NCBI GenBank assembly: GCA_028820845.1
Contig: JAPPII010000092.1
Coordinates: 1 to 64,000, forward strand
Reading direction: 5' to 3'
DNA: 64,000 bases
Source of the DNA: Candidatus Poribacteria bacterium
GTDB taxonomy: Bacteria; Poribacteria; WGA-4E; WGA-3G
The translations under genes and the position numbers were made by a program. Below are positions 18,959-29,000 of this stretch, piece after piece; the stretch's first letter is position 1, and the number at the start of each line of letters is the position of its first letter. Below the pieces are notes generated by a model that was not told the origin of the DNA, made no database searches, and saw only the letters and a program-made list of their open reading frames with translations.

Positions 18959-20053
18959 ATGCGAATCCATAAATATCTAATGTTTCATAAGGACTTCCGA
19001 ATTAAGTTATATCCTTTGTGTGGTTTAATTTTAGCCTTGTTGCTGGGCATATCAGACTACCTTTTTGCTGACATCAGCACGCTTGAACGTATCGCTGAAG
19101 CCGAGCGTGACGTCAGTTATGTAGGTATCCGTTTGAAAACGTTCATTTCGTCAAGAGGCACGCGTACTTTTGAAGAGTATGTCATTCACAAACCGGGAGA
19201 TACTTCGTATAGGAAGTTAGTCTCTGAAGTCGGTGGGCGTCAGTCGCTTGGTGCCACCCAAGACAGAACAGAAGGACGGAGAGACGATAGGCGCAGAGGT
19301 CGCGATGAGAACAATAGAGATGATCGTAGAAGGGAGCAAGAACGAAACAGGTGGCGGCAGGTCAAAAGCCCATTTCCCAAAAAAGAGATTCAACTCATAG
19401 CTAAAAACTATAATCTCAAACACAGTCCTGCGGATGAAAAGATCGCCGATTATGACATAGATATTCTCATTATTAGCCCGAAATTTGCCGACAGGCCGAC
19501 AAAACATATTTTCTTTGCGCGCGATAACGGTGTTATTTTGCGGGTAGAAGATTTGGACGCTGAAGGTGTTCTTCGGGAAATGTCCGTTTATACCCGAATT
19601 AGTTTTAATCCTGAAACCGTGGAACGCAAGTGGAAAAAGTTTCAAGAAGAAATACAGCCGGAACCACAGCGAAGCTACTCAATTTCATTAACCGAAGCAG
19701 AAAAGATCCTCGAAACTGAACCCATTCAGCCAGCATACTTACCGCCCGGGTTTCAGCTGCAGGATATTCACAACATAAAAGGCAGAAAGAATACAATCCA
19801 CCTGATTTATACGGATGGTTTGTTGGGTTTCTCCATATTTGAAACGACAGAGCACCAAAGGCACCGCGGCAGTAGGCGCGGGGAAGAATTAGAAGTCATT
19901 GATGGTACACCTGTGCACAAACGCCAGCGTGGACCAACGAATGCCTGCAGTTGGACCAGTGCCGATATTCACTTCTTCCTATTCGGTGCCATGCCCGCTG
20001 CTGAAATGAAGAAAGTAGTGAAATCCATTATTCACACAGCAAATAAAAAGTAA
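18959..20053 (+). CDS. Periplasmic RseB/LolA-like regulatory protein
   Basis: 364 residues with an N-terminal hydrophobic export segment (about 20-38). The N-terminal part resembles the LolA/RseB fold (VSYVGIRLKTFIS...FEEYVIHKPG), and the C-terminal part with YLPPGFQLQDI and a final small domain resembles the second RseB/DUF4367 domain. An Arg/Asp-rich low-complexity insert lies at about 103-130. Third gene of a sigma / anti-sigma / RseB-like set, so it probably senses lipids or envelope state and modulates the anti-sigma factor (inference). Confidence 0.72.
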   Translation: MRIHKYLMFHKDFRIKLYPLCGLILALLLGISDYLFADISTLERIAEAERDVSYVGIRLKTFISSRGTRTFEEYVIHKPGDTSYRKLVSEVGGRQSLGATQDRTEGRRDDRRRGRDENNRDDRRREQERNRWRQVKSPFPKKEIQLIAKNYNLKHSPADEKIADYDIDILIISPKFADRPTKHIFFARDNGVILRVEDLDAEGVLREMSVYTRISFNPETVERKWKKFQEEIQPEPQRSYSISLTEAEKILETEPIQPAYLPPGFQLQDIHNIKGRKNTIHLIYTDGLLGFSIFETTEHQRHRGSRRGEELEVIDGTPVHKRQRGPTNACSWTSADIHFFLFGAMPAAEMKKVVKSIIHTANKK

Positions 20054-20063
20054 GGAGAAGACT

Positions 20064-20873
20064 ATGCAGATATGCAATGCCCTTATGTTGGGTATCATTG
20101 TGACCGGACTATTGTCTATTAACAACGCAGGAGCAGACAGCACAAAGGCTGAACTTGAAGCATCACCGCGCCATGGCGAATGGGTGAAAGTCACAACCGC
20201 CGACGAACGTGTAGTCAATACCTTTGTCGTTTACCCAGAAGTGAAAGAACCCGCAACAGCCATCATCGTTATCCATGAAATTTTTGGACTCACCGATTGG
20301 ATTCGGCTCGTCGCCGACAGACTCGCTGCAGAAGGGTTTGTCGCAATCTGTCCTGACTTGCTTTCGGGGATGGGACCTGACGGTGGCGGTACTGAGAGTT
20401 TTGAATCCGGTGATGATGTCCGACGGACTATTCGAGAACTCTCACCCTCTCAAGTCACATCCGATCTGGATGCCATTCAGAAATACGCCCGTGATTTACC
20501 CTCAACCAACGAAAAGGTTGCAGTCTCTGGATTCTGTTGGGGCGGTGGACAAACCTTCAGCTACGCCGTCCATTCCGATACAATCGCTGCTGGATTTGTG
20601 TTCTATGGTCGTGCTGCAGCCGCGGAAGATGTCCCTAAAATATCTGCACCGATATACGGCTTCTACGGTGAAAGTGACAACCGCATCAATGCCACAATTG
20701 ATGAAACCAAAGCCGCTGCCGATGCTGCAAACGTCACCTACGAACCTGTCATTTATGAAGGTGTTGGACACGCTTTCTTGAGACGCGGCATGGCAGAAGA
20801 TGCAAATAACGCACAGAAAGCCGCCACCAAAGCCGCATGGGAACGATGGGTATCGCTTCTGAAAGGATTATAG
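20064..20873 (+). CDS. Exported dienelactone hydrolase family protein
   Basis: 269-residue alpha/beta hydrolase with a signal peptide (LMLGIIVTGLLSINNAGA). The Cys nucleophile sits in SGFCWGGG, the acid in GESDNRIN and the His in EGVGHAFLR, giving the Cys-Asp-His triad of dienelactone hydrolases. AAGGAGAAG precedes the ATG, 10 bp after the RseB-like gene, so it may be co-transcribed with the sigma set. Substrate unknown. Confidence 0.88.
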   Translation: MQICNALMLGIIVTGLLSINNAGADSTKAELEASPRHGEWVKVTTADERVVNTFVVYPEVKEPATAIIVIHEIFGLTDWIRLVADRLAAEGFVAICPDLLSGMGPDGGGTESFESGDDVRRTIRELSPSQVTSDLDAIQKYARDLPSTNEKVAVSGFCWGGGQTFSYAVHSDTIAAGFVFYGRAAAAEDVPKISAPIYGFYGESDNRINATIDETKAAADAANVTYEPVIYEGVGHAFLRRGMAEDANNAQKAATKAAWERWVSLLKGL

Positions 20874-20955
20874 CCTATCCTTCTTCTAATCCCAGAAAAA
20901 AAGTGTGGCAAAATCGCCTCTGATTTGTTAAAATATATGTAGGCAAAAGAAACAA

Positions 20956-21318
20956 ATGCGAGAGGTTTTCTGGGTTGGCGATTCTAAGAAACGTCTCTTA
21001 GAATTCCCAGACGGCGTGCAGCAAGAAATTGGCTATACATTGGAAGGTGTGCAGTCGGGCATAACCCCGCATAAAGCTAAACCTTTGAAAGGGTTTTCAG
21101 GAGTATATGAAATTGTAAGCAGTTACGCTCGGGATACCTACCGAGCGGTTTACGTCGTGAATCTGGGAAATCTGATTTATGTTCTGCACTGCTTTCAGAA
21201 GAAGTCCACACGCGGCATACAGACTCCTAAGAGAGAAATCGATCTTATCCGTAGACGCTTAAATGCAGCAAGAACGCTTGCACAAAAGGAGAGAGAAAAT
21301 GACCGAAGAAAAAATTGA
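20956..21318 (+). CDS. HigB/Gp49-like toxin (RelE superfamily)
   Basis: 120 residues matching phage-derived Gp49-like/HigB toxins: VFWVGDSKKRLLEFP at the start, KPLKGFSGVYEI in the middle and TYRAVYVVNLGNLIYVLHCFQKK at the core, ending with a basic RRRLNAAR helix. Such toxins cleave mRNA on the ribosome. The order toxin before antitoxin is typical of HigBA. TAAAAT at 20929-20934 is a possible -10 element with a poor -35. Confidence 0.85.
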   Translation: MREVFWVGDSKKRLLEFPDGVQQEIGYTLEGVQSGITPHKAKPLKGFSGVYEIVSSYARDTYRAVYVVNLGNLIYVLHCFQKKSTRGIQTPKREIDLIRRRLNAARTLAQKERENDRRKN

Positions 21319-21634
21319 GGTTGAAAAAAGCAGCGGCAATATATTCCAAGATTTAGAATTTCCTAACCCAGAAGAATACCGTACAAAAGCTCGTCTTTCC
21401 TTAATAATTAATAGTATTCTAACCCAAAGCGGACTCACGCGAGACGCTGCTGCCAAATTTTTGGAACTCAGCGAACCAGAAATCACTGCCCTCCTAGATG
21501 GCAGGCTTGACGACTTTTCGATTGAATCCCTATTTTTACTAATCAGAAAACTGGATTGTGAGGTTAAAATTGTTGTCAATGGCACACCTGCGTACAATCC
21601 CGCCACAGAGATTAACATCTCCATGCCCTTCTAA
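21299..21634 (+). CDS. HigA-like antitoxin (XRE family)
   Basis: 111 residues with a helix-turn-helix: LTRDAAAKFLELSEPEITALL at about 44-64, followed by a dimerisation segment (LLIRKLDCEVKIVV). Start ATG 21299 with AAAGGAGAGAG upstream; it overlaps the toxin gene by 20 bp, so the two are translationally coupled. Expected to neutralise the toxin and repress the pair. Confidence 0.85.
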   Translation: MTEEKIEVEKSSGNIFQDLEFPNPEEYRTKARLSLIINSILTQSGLTRDAAAKFLELSEPEITALLDGRLDDFSIESLFLLIRKLDCEVKIVVNGTPAYNPATEINISMPF

Positions 21635-21925
21635 CCAATTCTTGGCGACAATTGAAAAGAGAACTGCAGTGGACATCAGGGTGGACGCTCAGAGCTATTT
21701 AGTTTTAAGAGTTAAGTTTACTTATGTAAAGTCTTCCCGTTTCTGGATGCCCGAATTTATTCGGGATGGCACACCTTTCCCAAATAAGTTCGGGCTTCCG
21801 CACCTAAATTATTGGAAAACTGAATGGCCCTGGTGGACGCTATAACAACTTGACAGATTGAGAAGTGTGAACAAGCAACGAAATAATAAGGAATATGACA
21901 ACACGTCTCTGATGGAGGTGATCTA
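21635..21925. other. Intergenic region with a palindromic element
   Basis: AT-rich stretch after the HigBA pair. It contains the 55-bp double-hairpin element (21745-21799), bracketed by 10-bp direct repeats GGTGGACGCT at 21680-21689 and 21832-21841. A plus-strand frame of 95 codons here looks non-coding. Confidence 0.5.
21745..21799. repeat. 55-bp double-hairpin palindromic element, copy 1
   Basis: Arms of 21 bp (GGATGCCCG... and ...CGGGCTTCC), themselves small inverted repeats, surround a core with GGCACACCTTTCCC. The element at 58840-58894 has the same length, the same layout and matching arm ends. Confidence 0.7.
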
Positions 21926-22291
21926 ATGAAAAGAGAAATGGAAGCGTATCTTGTTTTATTACATCTTGTTTCGCGGGGATGGGCGACTCTTCCCGATATA
22001 AAAAAGATTTTAGGGTGGAAAGAACAAGGTTTTCGGCAGGGACACGCCACAAAGATTCTTGCACATATCAATCATAAATTGATTCAGTTGTCAGAGGAAT
22101 GGGAAGAACCCATACCTCGCATCAATGCTTTTATATTCTATAAAGATGGCACCTGTACGGATTATATCCGTGATAACATTTTTGAGGGTAAACAACCATC
22201 CCCCCGCCAAGTTGCGGAATATGCCAAAGCGATTGCCACTTATGAAGACTGGCAGAAGGTCATCAAAGCATTTCGGGACGATGCTTTTTAA
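21926..22291 (+). CDS. Hypothetical protein, possibly cut by an in-frame stop
   Basis: 121 residues without a domain that I recognise; the N-terminal part may be helical and DNA-binding (WATLPDIKKILGWKEQGFRQ). GGAGGTGAT before the ATG is a strong ribosome binding site. The same frame stays open for 34 more protein-like codons after the TAA at 22289 (reading SLADEWQQRQHENA onward), up to a TGA at 22394. The stop may therefore be a nonsense mutation or sequence error next to a T5 run. It lies just ahead of a GIY-YIG gene. Confidence 0.55.
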   Translation: MKREMEAYLVLLHLVSRGWATLPDIKKILGWKEQGFRQGHATKILAHINHKLIQLSEEWEEPIPRINAFIFYKDGTCTDYIRDNIFEGKQPSPRQVAEYAKAIATYEDWQKVIKAFRDDAF

Positions 22292-22370
22292 TCTCTCGCC
22301 GACGAATGGCAGCAACGGCAGCACGAAAACGCAAACACGCAGAACGGACAAACACACTGGAGACTTTACC

Positions 22371-22775
22371 TTGAAAAACAGAAGAACTTTCGATGAAGTG
22401 TCTTACGAGGAGTTAGACCCTGAAGCATTAGAAGAATATGTTATCTATTTTCACAAATTGCCCGCGGGCAATGTCATTAAAATCGGAATCTCAAAGATCG
22501 CCAATGGCAACTACCACAAACGGATCAAAGAGGCGCAGCGGTATTTCGTCGAGGATGTTGAATGTTTGGGCATCGAACTCTGTGCATCCAAAGAAGAAGC
22601 AAAAAACCAGGAGACGCAACTCAAAAGAGCGTTCGGTCTGGCGCGTCCGAAGTCGGAGTTGATCCACGACACTGCTGAGGTGCGCGCCTACATTCAAAAA
22701 AATTGCTCGGTAGATGTCGATTATATCACAGAGATGAGTCACATCGCGGAGTTAAAACGAAACAGAAGCCGATAA
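22371..22775 (+). CDS. GIY-YIG nuclease family protein (T5orf172-like)
   Basis: 134 residues from TTG 22371, which has TGGAGA 8 bp upstream. The core reads EYVIYFHKLPAGNVIKIGIS, the modified GIY-YIG signature of the T5orf172/MUG113 group, followed by an Arg-containing helix (HKRIKEAQRYFVED) and LKRAFGLARPKSE. An alternative start at ATG 22281 would overlap the preceding frame. Members occur in phages and accessory regions; the target is unknown. Confidence 0.65.
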   Translation: MKNRRTFDEVSYEELDPEALEEYVIYFHKLPAGNVIKIGISKIANGNYHKRIKEAQRYFVEDVECLGIELCASKEEAKNQETQLKRAFGLARPKSELIHDTAEVRAYIQKNCSVDVDYITEMSHIAELKRNRSR

Positions 22776-22982
22776 AATGCGTCAGGCATTGCGGCCGGTG
22801 GCGATGTGTAGCTATTCTGTGATTGCGGCGGCTCCCGCATCGGCGACCTGCGTGGTGAGTCTCTTGTGTCCCAACAGTTTGCATATCATCTTTTGCACCG
22901 TAGGCTTACACGCCCGCCCCCTAAACCGCAAATAATAACAACTTGCCTAAATAGGCATGTACACCTAAGAGGAGAAACACTA

Positions 22983-23396
22983 ATGAAGTTTTTTTGGGCA
23001 ATCTTACCCCTTGTCGGTTTCCTATCGGTTCCTTTACCTATAGCAGCCGAAATATCACAAACAGAAATTGCCACAATAGAGGCACAAGCACGCCGTGATG
23101 CCGAAATAGAAGGCGATGAAAAGTTTTGGGCACTTGCCACTTTTGCAGGAAACGCCTTTTTAGGACCTTATTTTTCGGTTCCCGCGCTCGGTGGTGCTTA
23201 CTATTATCAACCCGACCCACCTGCACATCGTTTTATTGACAATCCGACACTGCTGCACAAAGAGATTTACACGTCCACCTACAAATCTGTCTACAGACGT
23301 TCAGCCATCAGAGGCGTGATTATTGGCGCGCTCGGTGGTGCAGCACTCTACTATTACCGACGCCAGTATGGGTTTAACTTCTTTTATACCTGGTAG
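22983..23396 (+). CDS. Small secreted or membrane protein of unknown function
   Basis: 137 residues. Signal peptide at 1-22 (ending PIAAE), a short charged stretch, then a hydrophobic hairpin (FAGNAFLGPYFSVPALGGAYYY) and a C-terminal glycine-rich membrane segment (GVIIGALGGAALYYYRRQ). AGAGGAGAAA sets the ATG at 22983. The layout resembles small membrane proteins with a glycine zipper; no family assigned. Confidence 0.65.
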   Translation: MKFFWAILPLVGFLSVPLPIAAEISQTEIATIEAQARRDAEIEGDEKFWALATFAGNAFLGPYFSVPALGGAYYYQPDPPAHRFIDNPTLLHKEIYTSTYKSVYRRSAIRGVIIGALGGAALYYYRRQYGFNFFYTW

Positions 23397-23503
23397 ATGA
23401 TGGGCATCTCTTACAACTGAGTTTCAAACCTCGCTCACAACGATCGGAAAAACCCATATAGGAAAATAGGTGTCAAATCTATGTTTCGCCTTGTCTGCCC
23501 GCA

Positions 23504-23532
23504 AGCGGTGGACTGGAAATCCACCGCTTTTT
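23504..23532 (+). terminator. Rho-independent terminator
   Basis: AGCGGTGGA (23504-23512) pairs perfectly with TCCACCGCT (23520-23528), followed by TTTTT. It closes the unit ending with the small secreted protein, and the SDR gene starts 35 bp later. Confidence 0.88.
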
Positions 23533-23566
23533 ACTGCTCGTTTTGAATGGCTATAAAGGAACACAC

Positions 23567-24331
23567 ATGGCAAATCGACTCAAGAATAAAATCGCAATCA
23601 TAACAGGCGCAGCAAGAGGCATCGGGGCGAAAAGTGCTGAACTTTTTGCAGGTGAAGGGGCAGCTGTCGCTATCTGGGACGTGAACGGCGAACGTGGCGA
23701 AGAAACCGCGCGGCAAATCCAGACAACCGGCGGAACAGCAATCTTCTGCGCGTGCGATGTAACCGATGCCGAACAGATTGAAAATGCTGTTGCACAGGTC
23801 ACTTCCGAACTCGGTAATCCAAACGTTTTGTTTAACAACGCCGGTATCGCCGTCGTCGGCGAATTAGAAGAAATCTCTGAAGCAGACTGGGATCGACAAT
23901 ACGCCGTTAACGTGAAAAGTATATACCTTGTCTCTCGTGCAATAATTCCCTTGATGCGAGAAGCCGGTGGCGGTTCTATTATCAACATGGCGAGCGAATC
24001 GGCGTATGTTGGGTTCCCGATGCACCCTGCCTACACCTCCTCCAAAGCCGCCGTGGTGCATCTCTCCCGCAGCATGGCGGTTCGGTATGCCGAAGACAAC
24101 ATCCGAGTCAACAGTCTCTGTCCCGGCACAATTAACACCGAACTCTACCAAGAATTCCTATCAAAGCAACCCGACCCGGAAACCATCAAGAAAGAAATTA
24201 AAGAGATGCATCCGTTGGGTATCGGAGAACCAGAAGACATCGCTTGGGCAGCGGTCTATTTAGCCTCCGATGAATCCAGATACATGACGGGCGCCCCGAT
24301 GCTCGTCGAGGGCGGTATCCTGTCGCTCTAA
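23567..24331 (+). CDS. Short-chain dehydrogenase/reductase (SDR) family oxidoreductase
   Basis: 254 residues, classical SDR. TGAARGIG is the cofactor loop, NNAG the structural motif, and S...YTSSK (in SAYVGFPMHPAYTSSKAAV) the catalytic Ser-Tyr-Lys. A C-terminal MTGAPMLVEGG ends the Rossmann domain. The ATG at 23567 with AAAGGAA is preferred over one 24 bp upstream. FabG-like by sequence; the true substrate is unknown. Confidence 0.93.
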   Translation: MANRLKNKIAIITGAARGIGAKSAELFAGEGAAVAIWDVNGERGEETARQIQTTGGTAIFCACDVTDAEQIENAVAQVTSELGNPNVLFNNAGIAVVGELEEISEADWDRQYAVNVKSIYLVSRAIIPLMREAGGGSIINMASESAYVGFPMHPAYTSSKAAVVHLSRSMAVRYAEDNIRVNSLCPGTINTELYQEFLSKQPDPETIKKEIKEMHPLGIGEPEDIAWAAVYLASDESRYMTGAPMLVEGGILSL

Positions 24332-24692
24332 AAGTCTTTTGTAGCGTAAACTGTTAGTTTGCGCAGAATAAGGCACAAACTCTTACTGAAAGGTAAGTTT
24401 CCGCCACAAACCCTCCTTATCGAACTCACATTTTATTTTATTTTCCAACTTTCTGCAAAATTAAGCAACCTTTTCGACCTTAACTCGCGTCATATATATT
24501 ACAAAATGCTTCGTTTGGTGTTGAGAGATAGCAGGATTGTGGCGTTGAGATTCTTGCACAAATTTGTGCATTTGTCGTTATTGTTGCCCTATTTGGTGCA
24601 GCTTTTTCCTAAAACCTACCCAATCTCACATTCAATCAACTACTAATCGGATTGGCACATAAATTGCCTCACGCAAATCAAAGGAGTTTTCA
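24332..24692. other. Intergenic region with dispersed palindromes
   Basis: Contains a GTAGC...ACAAA palindromic element (24337-24410) and a perfect 16-bp palindrome TGCACAAATTTGTGCA at 24555-24570. The remainder is AT-rich and no gene is evident. Confidence 0.5.
24337..24410. repeat. Dispersed palindromic element (TTTGTAGC/GCACAAAC family), copy 1
   Basis: Starts TTTTGTAGCGTAAAC, contains GGCACAAACT and a hairpin AAACTCTTAC...GTAAGTTT, and ends CCACAAA. Related in order and wording to 25965-26029. Confidence 0.55.
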
Positions 24693-25952
24693 ATGCAAAA
24701 ACGATTGTACACAATAGGGTTGGCTGTATGCCTGCTGTCAAGTTGGATAGTACCCATCGCTCACACAGCAGAACTCAAAATTGAAAAGACCTTAACCCAA
24801 GCAGACGGTTTGGCCTCTGATATTGTCCTCACTATTTTTGAAGACACCCGCGGCACGATATGGTTCGGAACGACCGAGGGGCTTACCCGTTATGATGGAG
24901 AAAATTTCCAAACCTTCACAACAGAAGATGGTTTAGCACAAAACACAATCGGGCTTATCTTTGAAGACCGGCAAGGCACCCTCTGGTTCGCGGACGGTAT
25001 GCTCTCAAGTTTTCTGGATAGAGGCAAGCCGATGGATATGTCCTACATGGCAATGCCGCTGAGTGAGCTCGCTAAAGAGATTGACAGTGAACTCGCTACG
25101 GAGATTAACAACGAAACCCCGACAGAAACAGAGGCACCTGCTCCATTAAGAGGGGTGAGTCGCTATGATGGACAGGCGTTTCAGATTTTTACGACGGATG
25201 ACGGCCTCCTCCGCGATACCGTTAAGGATATATTTGAGGACAAAACGGGAACGCTTTGGTTGGCGACGTTTTCGGGTATGAATTACTACGATGGCGAAAA
25301 ATTCTATCCTCTTATGATACACGGTCCCATAGGCATGGATATATTACCCGATTGGTGGAGTCAGGTCACGGCAGTTGCACAGGATACAGCAGGCAATTTT
25401 TGGTTCGGCAGTACTGCTGGGATTACCTACTATAATACCGAAACGTCCCTTTTCCGTTATTTTGGTGTTGATGCGGATTTTGCCCCTTTTGAAGAGATGG
25501 CGAAGGCGAGAAGCGCAAACATAACAGATTTGCAGTTCGATGCCAAGGAAAACCTCTGGATGAGTCGAGAAGGCGGTGGTGAGGAAAACAGTGGCATTCG
25601 CAGATACGACGGGAAAGAGTTGGTCACTTTCCCGCTCAGTGAAGCACTTCCTATGAACAGCGTTGATAATATCATGCTGGATAGCAAGGGAAACCTTTGG
25701 TTTGCTGGTGTTAAGAACCTACCATCAGCAATAAATGAAACCGAAGACGGTGTGAGTATGGTCTTTCCCGAAATTAGTGGTGGTATAAGTGTCTATAACG
25801 GTGAAACGTTCCAAAACTTTAACACAGATGACGGTCTGCCGAGCAATCGGGTCTGGTCGGTATTTGAGGACAGCAGCGGTAAACTCTGGTTCGCTACGGA
25901 TGCTGGTGCCGCAGTCGGGGTGTATCTCCCCTCTCAGAACTCAGGTAATTGA
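24693..25952 (+). CDS. Secreted two-component-regulator-propeller (Reg_prop) protein
   Basis: 419 residues with a signal peptide (about 1-26). At least six Reg_prop blades can be seen, each with an FEDTRGTIWFGT-type strand, followed by RYDGENFQTFTTEDGL. In most bacteria these blades form the sensor half of hybrid histidine kinases; here no kinase or membrane segment follows, so this is a free-standing propeller. A start region with AAAGGAG precedes the ATG. Confidence 0.82.
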   Translation: MQKRLYTIGLAVCLLSSWIVPIAHTAELKIEKTLTQADGLASDIVLTIFEDTRGTIWFGTTEGLTRYDGENFQTFTTEDGLAQNTIGLIFEDRQGTLWFADGMLSSFLDRGKPMDMSYMAMPLSELAKEIDSELATEINNETPTETEAPAPLRGVSRYDGQAFQIFTTDDGLLRDTVKDIFEDKTGTLWLATFSGMNYYDGEKFYPLMIHGPIGMDILPDWWSQVTAVAQDTAGNFWFGSTAGITYYNTETSLFRYFGVDADFAPFEEMAKARSANITDLQFDAKENLWMSREGGGEENSGIRRYDGKELVTFPLSEALPMNSVDNIMLDSKGNLWFAGVKNLPSAINETEDGVSMVFPEISGGISVYNGETFQNFNTDDGLPSNRVWSVFEDSSGKLWFATDAGAAVGVYLPSQNSGN

Positions 25953-25964
25953 CCTAAGTTGCCA

Positions 25965-26029
25965 TTTTTGTAGCATAATCTTTTAGATTGTGCGTGTAAG
26001 GGCACAAACTGGAAAGTTTGTGCTACAAA
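25965..26029. repeat. Dispersed palindromic element (TTTGTAGC/GCACAAAC family), copy 2
   Basis: TTTGTAGCATAATC at the left is inverted against GTTTGTGCTACAAA at the right, with an inner hairpin GCACAAACT-GGA-AAGTTTGTGC. The right end runs straight into AAAGGAGAC, the ribosome binding site of the next gene. Confidence 0.7.
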
Positions 26030-26042
26030 GGAGACAAAACAG

Positions 26043-29000
26043 ATGAAAAAGATGCTTCAACACATCACATGCTATTTCATAGCGATCCTCTTCGGAACTT
26101 CCTTACTGTTAACCGGTTGTGTAAAAAAGGAAATTACGCGTCAAGCGGATTGGGGAACCCATTTCACGGACATCCACTTTGCCGATGCCAAACACGGCTG
26201 GATTGTGGGGCACCAAGGCTGGATTCTCCATACGGCTGACGGGGGGATAAATTGGGAAAAACAGACGGTCAATACGACTGAAGACTTCAAATCGGTATAT
26301 TTCACAAATCTCCGTAACGGTTGGGCAGTTGGTGACAAGGGGTTAATCGCGATTACGGACGATGGCGGACGACATTGGACAGTCCAAAAAACTGAGATTT
26401 CTATGCTATTTTTGGATGTCTTTTTTTATGATTCAAAGATCGGTTGGATTGCCGGACAAGATGGGATGTTCTACACAGAAAACGGTGGAAAAACATGGCA
26501 ACATCAGGATGTGAGTGAGTTTCAAGTTAAGGGCGTTTTCTTTGTAGATAAAGAGCGCGGATGGACAGTCGGTGACTACGACCGAATCTTTGTTACCACT
26601 GACAGCAGTGATACATGGCGGAGACAAGAGAACCTCGTTAAGACAGATACCACAACGACAGTCTGCAACCTTCACACCGTATTTTTTATCAGCCCTTATG
26701 AGGGATGGTGTGGTGGCACAGATGGCACGGTTTTTTATACCAACAACGGTGGTACAGAATGGAGAAACCAGGTGAGTAAACTGCCGCCGATTTATGGACA
26801 TGTCCGTCCCATTGTAAACAATTTCCATTTCCGCAGCGAGGATGACGGTCTCATGGTCGCACAAGGTGGATTTATTAATCGGACAGAGGACGGCGGAGAC
26901 AATTGGCAACTCGTAGAGAGCCCTACAAAGAACGATCTGATGGGGGTTCAGTTCACAAGTCGTAAACAGGCGTGGGCAGTCGGTATGAACGGAACGCTCT
27001 TGCACTCAGAAGATGGCGGTATCACGTGGGAAATGAAAAGTGGCACGACAGCGGATGCGCTGCAGAGCGTGGCGTTCGCGGATGCAAACCGGGCGGTTGC
27101 CGTCGGAGAGAAAGGCACAATCACAACAACTGATGACAGTGGCAAAACATGGACGGATATAGAGATGGACACATGGCATCGTATCCGGAATCTATCTTTC
27201 GCCACCGATAAGGAAGGCTGGGCAGTTGGGGACGGCGGACTCATCCTCCACACAACCGATGCAGGTCAAACGTGGGAACGGCAAACCAGCGGTTGGTGGT
27301 ATACCTTGAACGCCCTTCATTTCATTAATCCTCAGAAGGGATGGATCGTTGGGGACTTAGGCACTGTGCTTCACACCGCGGACGGCGGCAAGACGTGGGT
27401 ACAACAGACACCGCGCTATTTCCACGAAATGATTAAAGGCATCTTTTTCCTCAATGAGCAAGAAGGCTGGGTGGTCGGATGGCCGGGTATTATTTTTCAT
27501 ACAACAGATAGCGGTCGGACGTGGAAACGGCAGAATAGCAAGAGTTACAACGAACTCTACGCTGCTTATTTTATTGACCGACATACCGGCTGGGTCGTCG
27601 GACAACTCGGTGAGATTCTACATACACTCGACGGCGGAAAAACGTGGAAATTCCAACGGAGTGGGACACAGGCAAATCTAAACAAGGTCTATTTTGCCGA
27701 TGAAAACCACGGGTTAGTCGTTGGAGATGAAGGAGTCATTTTGACCACTATCAATGGGGGTGTGACGTGGGAGTTGCAGAACAGTGGCACGTCTAACGAT
27801 CTCTATAGCTTCTCGCTCTCTCCTGAAGGCATCCTCGCTGTCGGTGAAAACGGTGTTGCGATGCGTTATGCTGTGGATACGGAGAAGTTTATTGTTGAAT
27901 TGCCACCTGCTGCTGAAGAAGTCGCAGCAGCATTAGAAGCACAACCCGTAGAACCTGTTGAATATCATTGGGAAATTATCCAATCAGGTGCCTTACAGAC
28001 CTATTTCACCGATACTTATTTTCTCTCTGCGCTGCGCGGCTGGACGGTCGGACATGGCGGTGTTATTTTAAATACGACAGATGGTGGCAAAACGTGGCAT
28101 CCACAACGCAGCGGCGTAACGGAAGACCTGCAGTGTATCGTCTTCATTGATGAGAAACACGGCTGGATCGGGGGCAATAGTGTACTCCTGCGAACCGAGA
28201 ATGGCGGTGAGACATGGGAGGTAATTCGTGAAGGGTTGGAAACTATCTACTATATCGGTGCGATGCACTTCATTAATCCGAAAGTGGGCTGGCTCGGTGC
28301 GAATAACGGGCAAACGCTTCACACAAGAGATGGCGGCAAAACCTTCCGATTGCAGAAAACAGGGCTTGGGTATCCACCTATCGACGGCTTACACTTTATC
28401 AACCCCAAAGAAGGGTGGGCAGTAACACCACGCATGATGAGAAGCGGAAGTTACCTGCTGCATACCGTAGACGGTGGGGATCACTGGGAGGTCCAAGCCA
28501 GGACAAATCAGTATGGTGTCGGTATTCATTTTATGAATGAGACCGCCGGTTGGGTGGTACTGGCGAATGGTGCATCACTTCTCACAACAGATGGCGGCAC
28601 GACATGGAAACAGACACTGTCCAAAATGTCCGGTGGCACTCGACTCCATGCCGTAAAATTCCGGAATCATACGGAAGCTTGGGGCATCGCGAATGACAAG
28701 ACACTTCTCATGACACACAACCAAGGCAAGCATTGGGAGGTAATAAATGACTCGCTCGGTAATCAACGCGCAACCCTTGACGATGAAAGCTGGGTGCATC
28801 AAATGGCAAAAGAACAATTTCTCCCTGCTTTCAACGTGACAAACGCTCACATCCTTGAGGATGGAAAGGGGTGGATCGTCGGTGCGATGATGTCAGCACC
28901 CCGCACGACCGATGACTTCGTTATCGATGCCGACGAGCAAGTGCAAGATACGATAGGCCAGATTTATAGCACAACAGATTTCGGAGAAAACTGGCACCAC

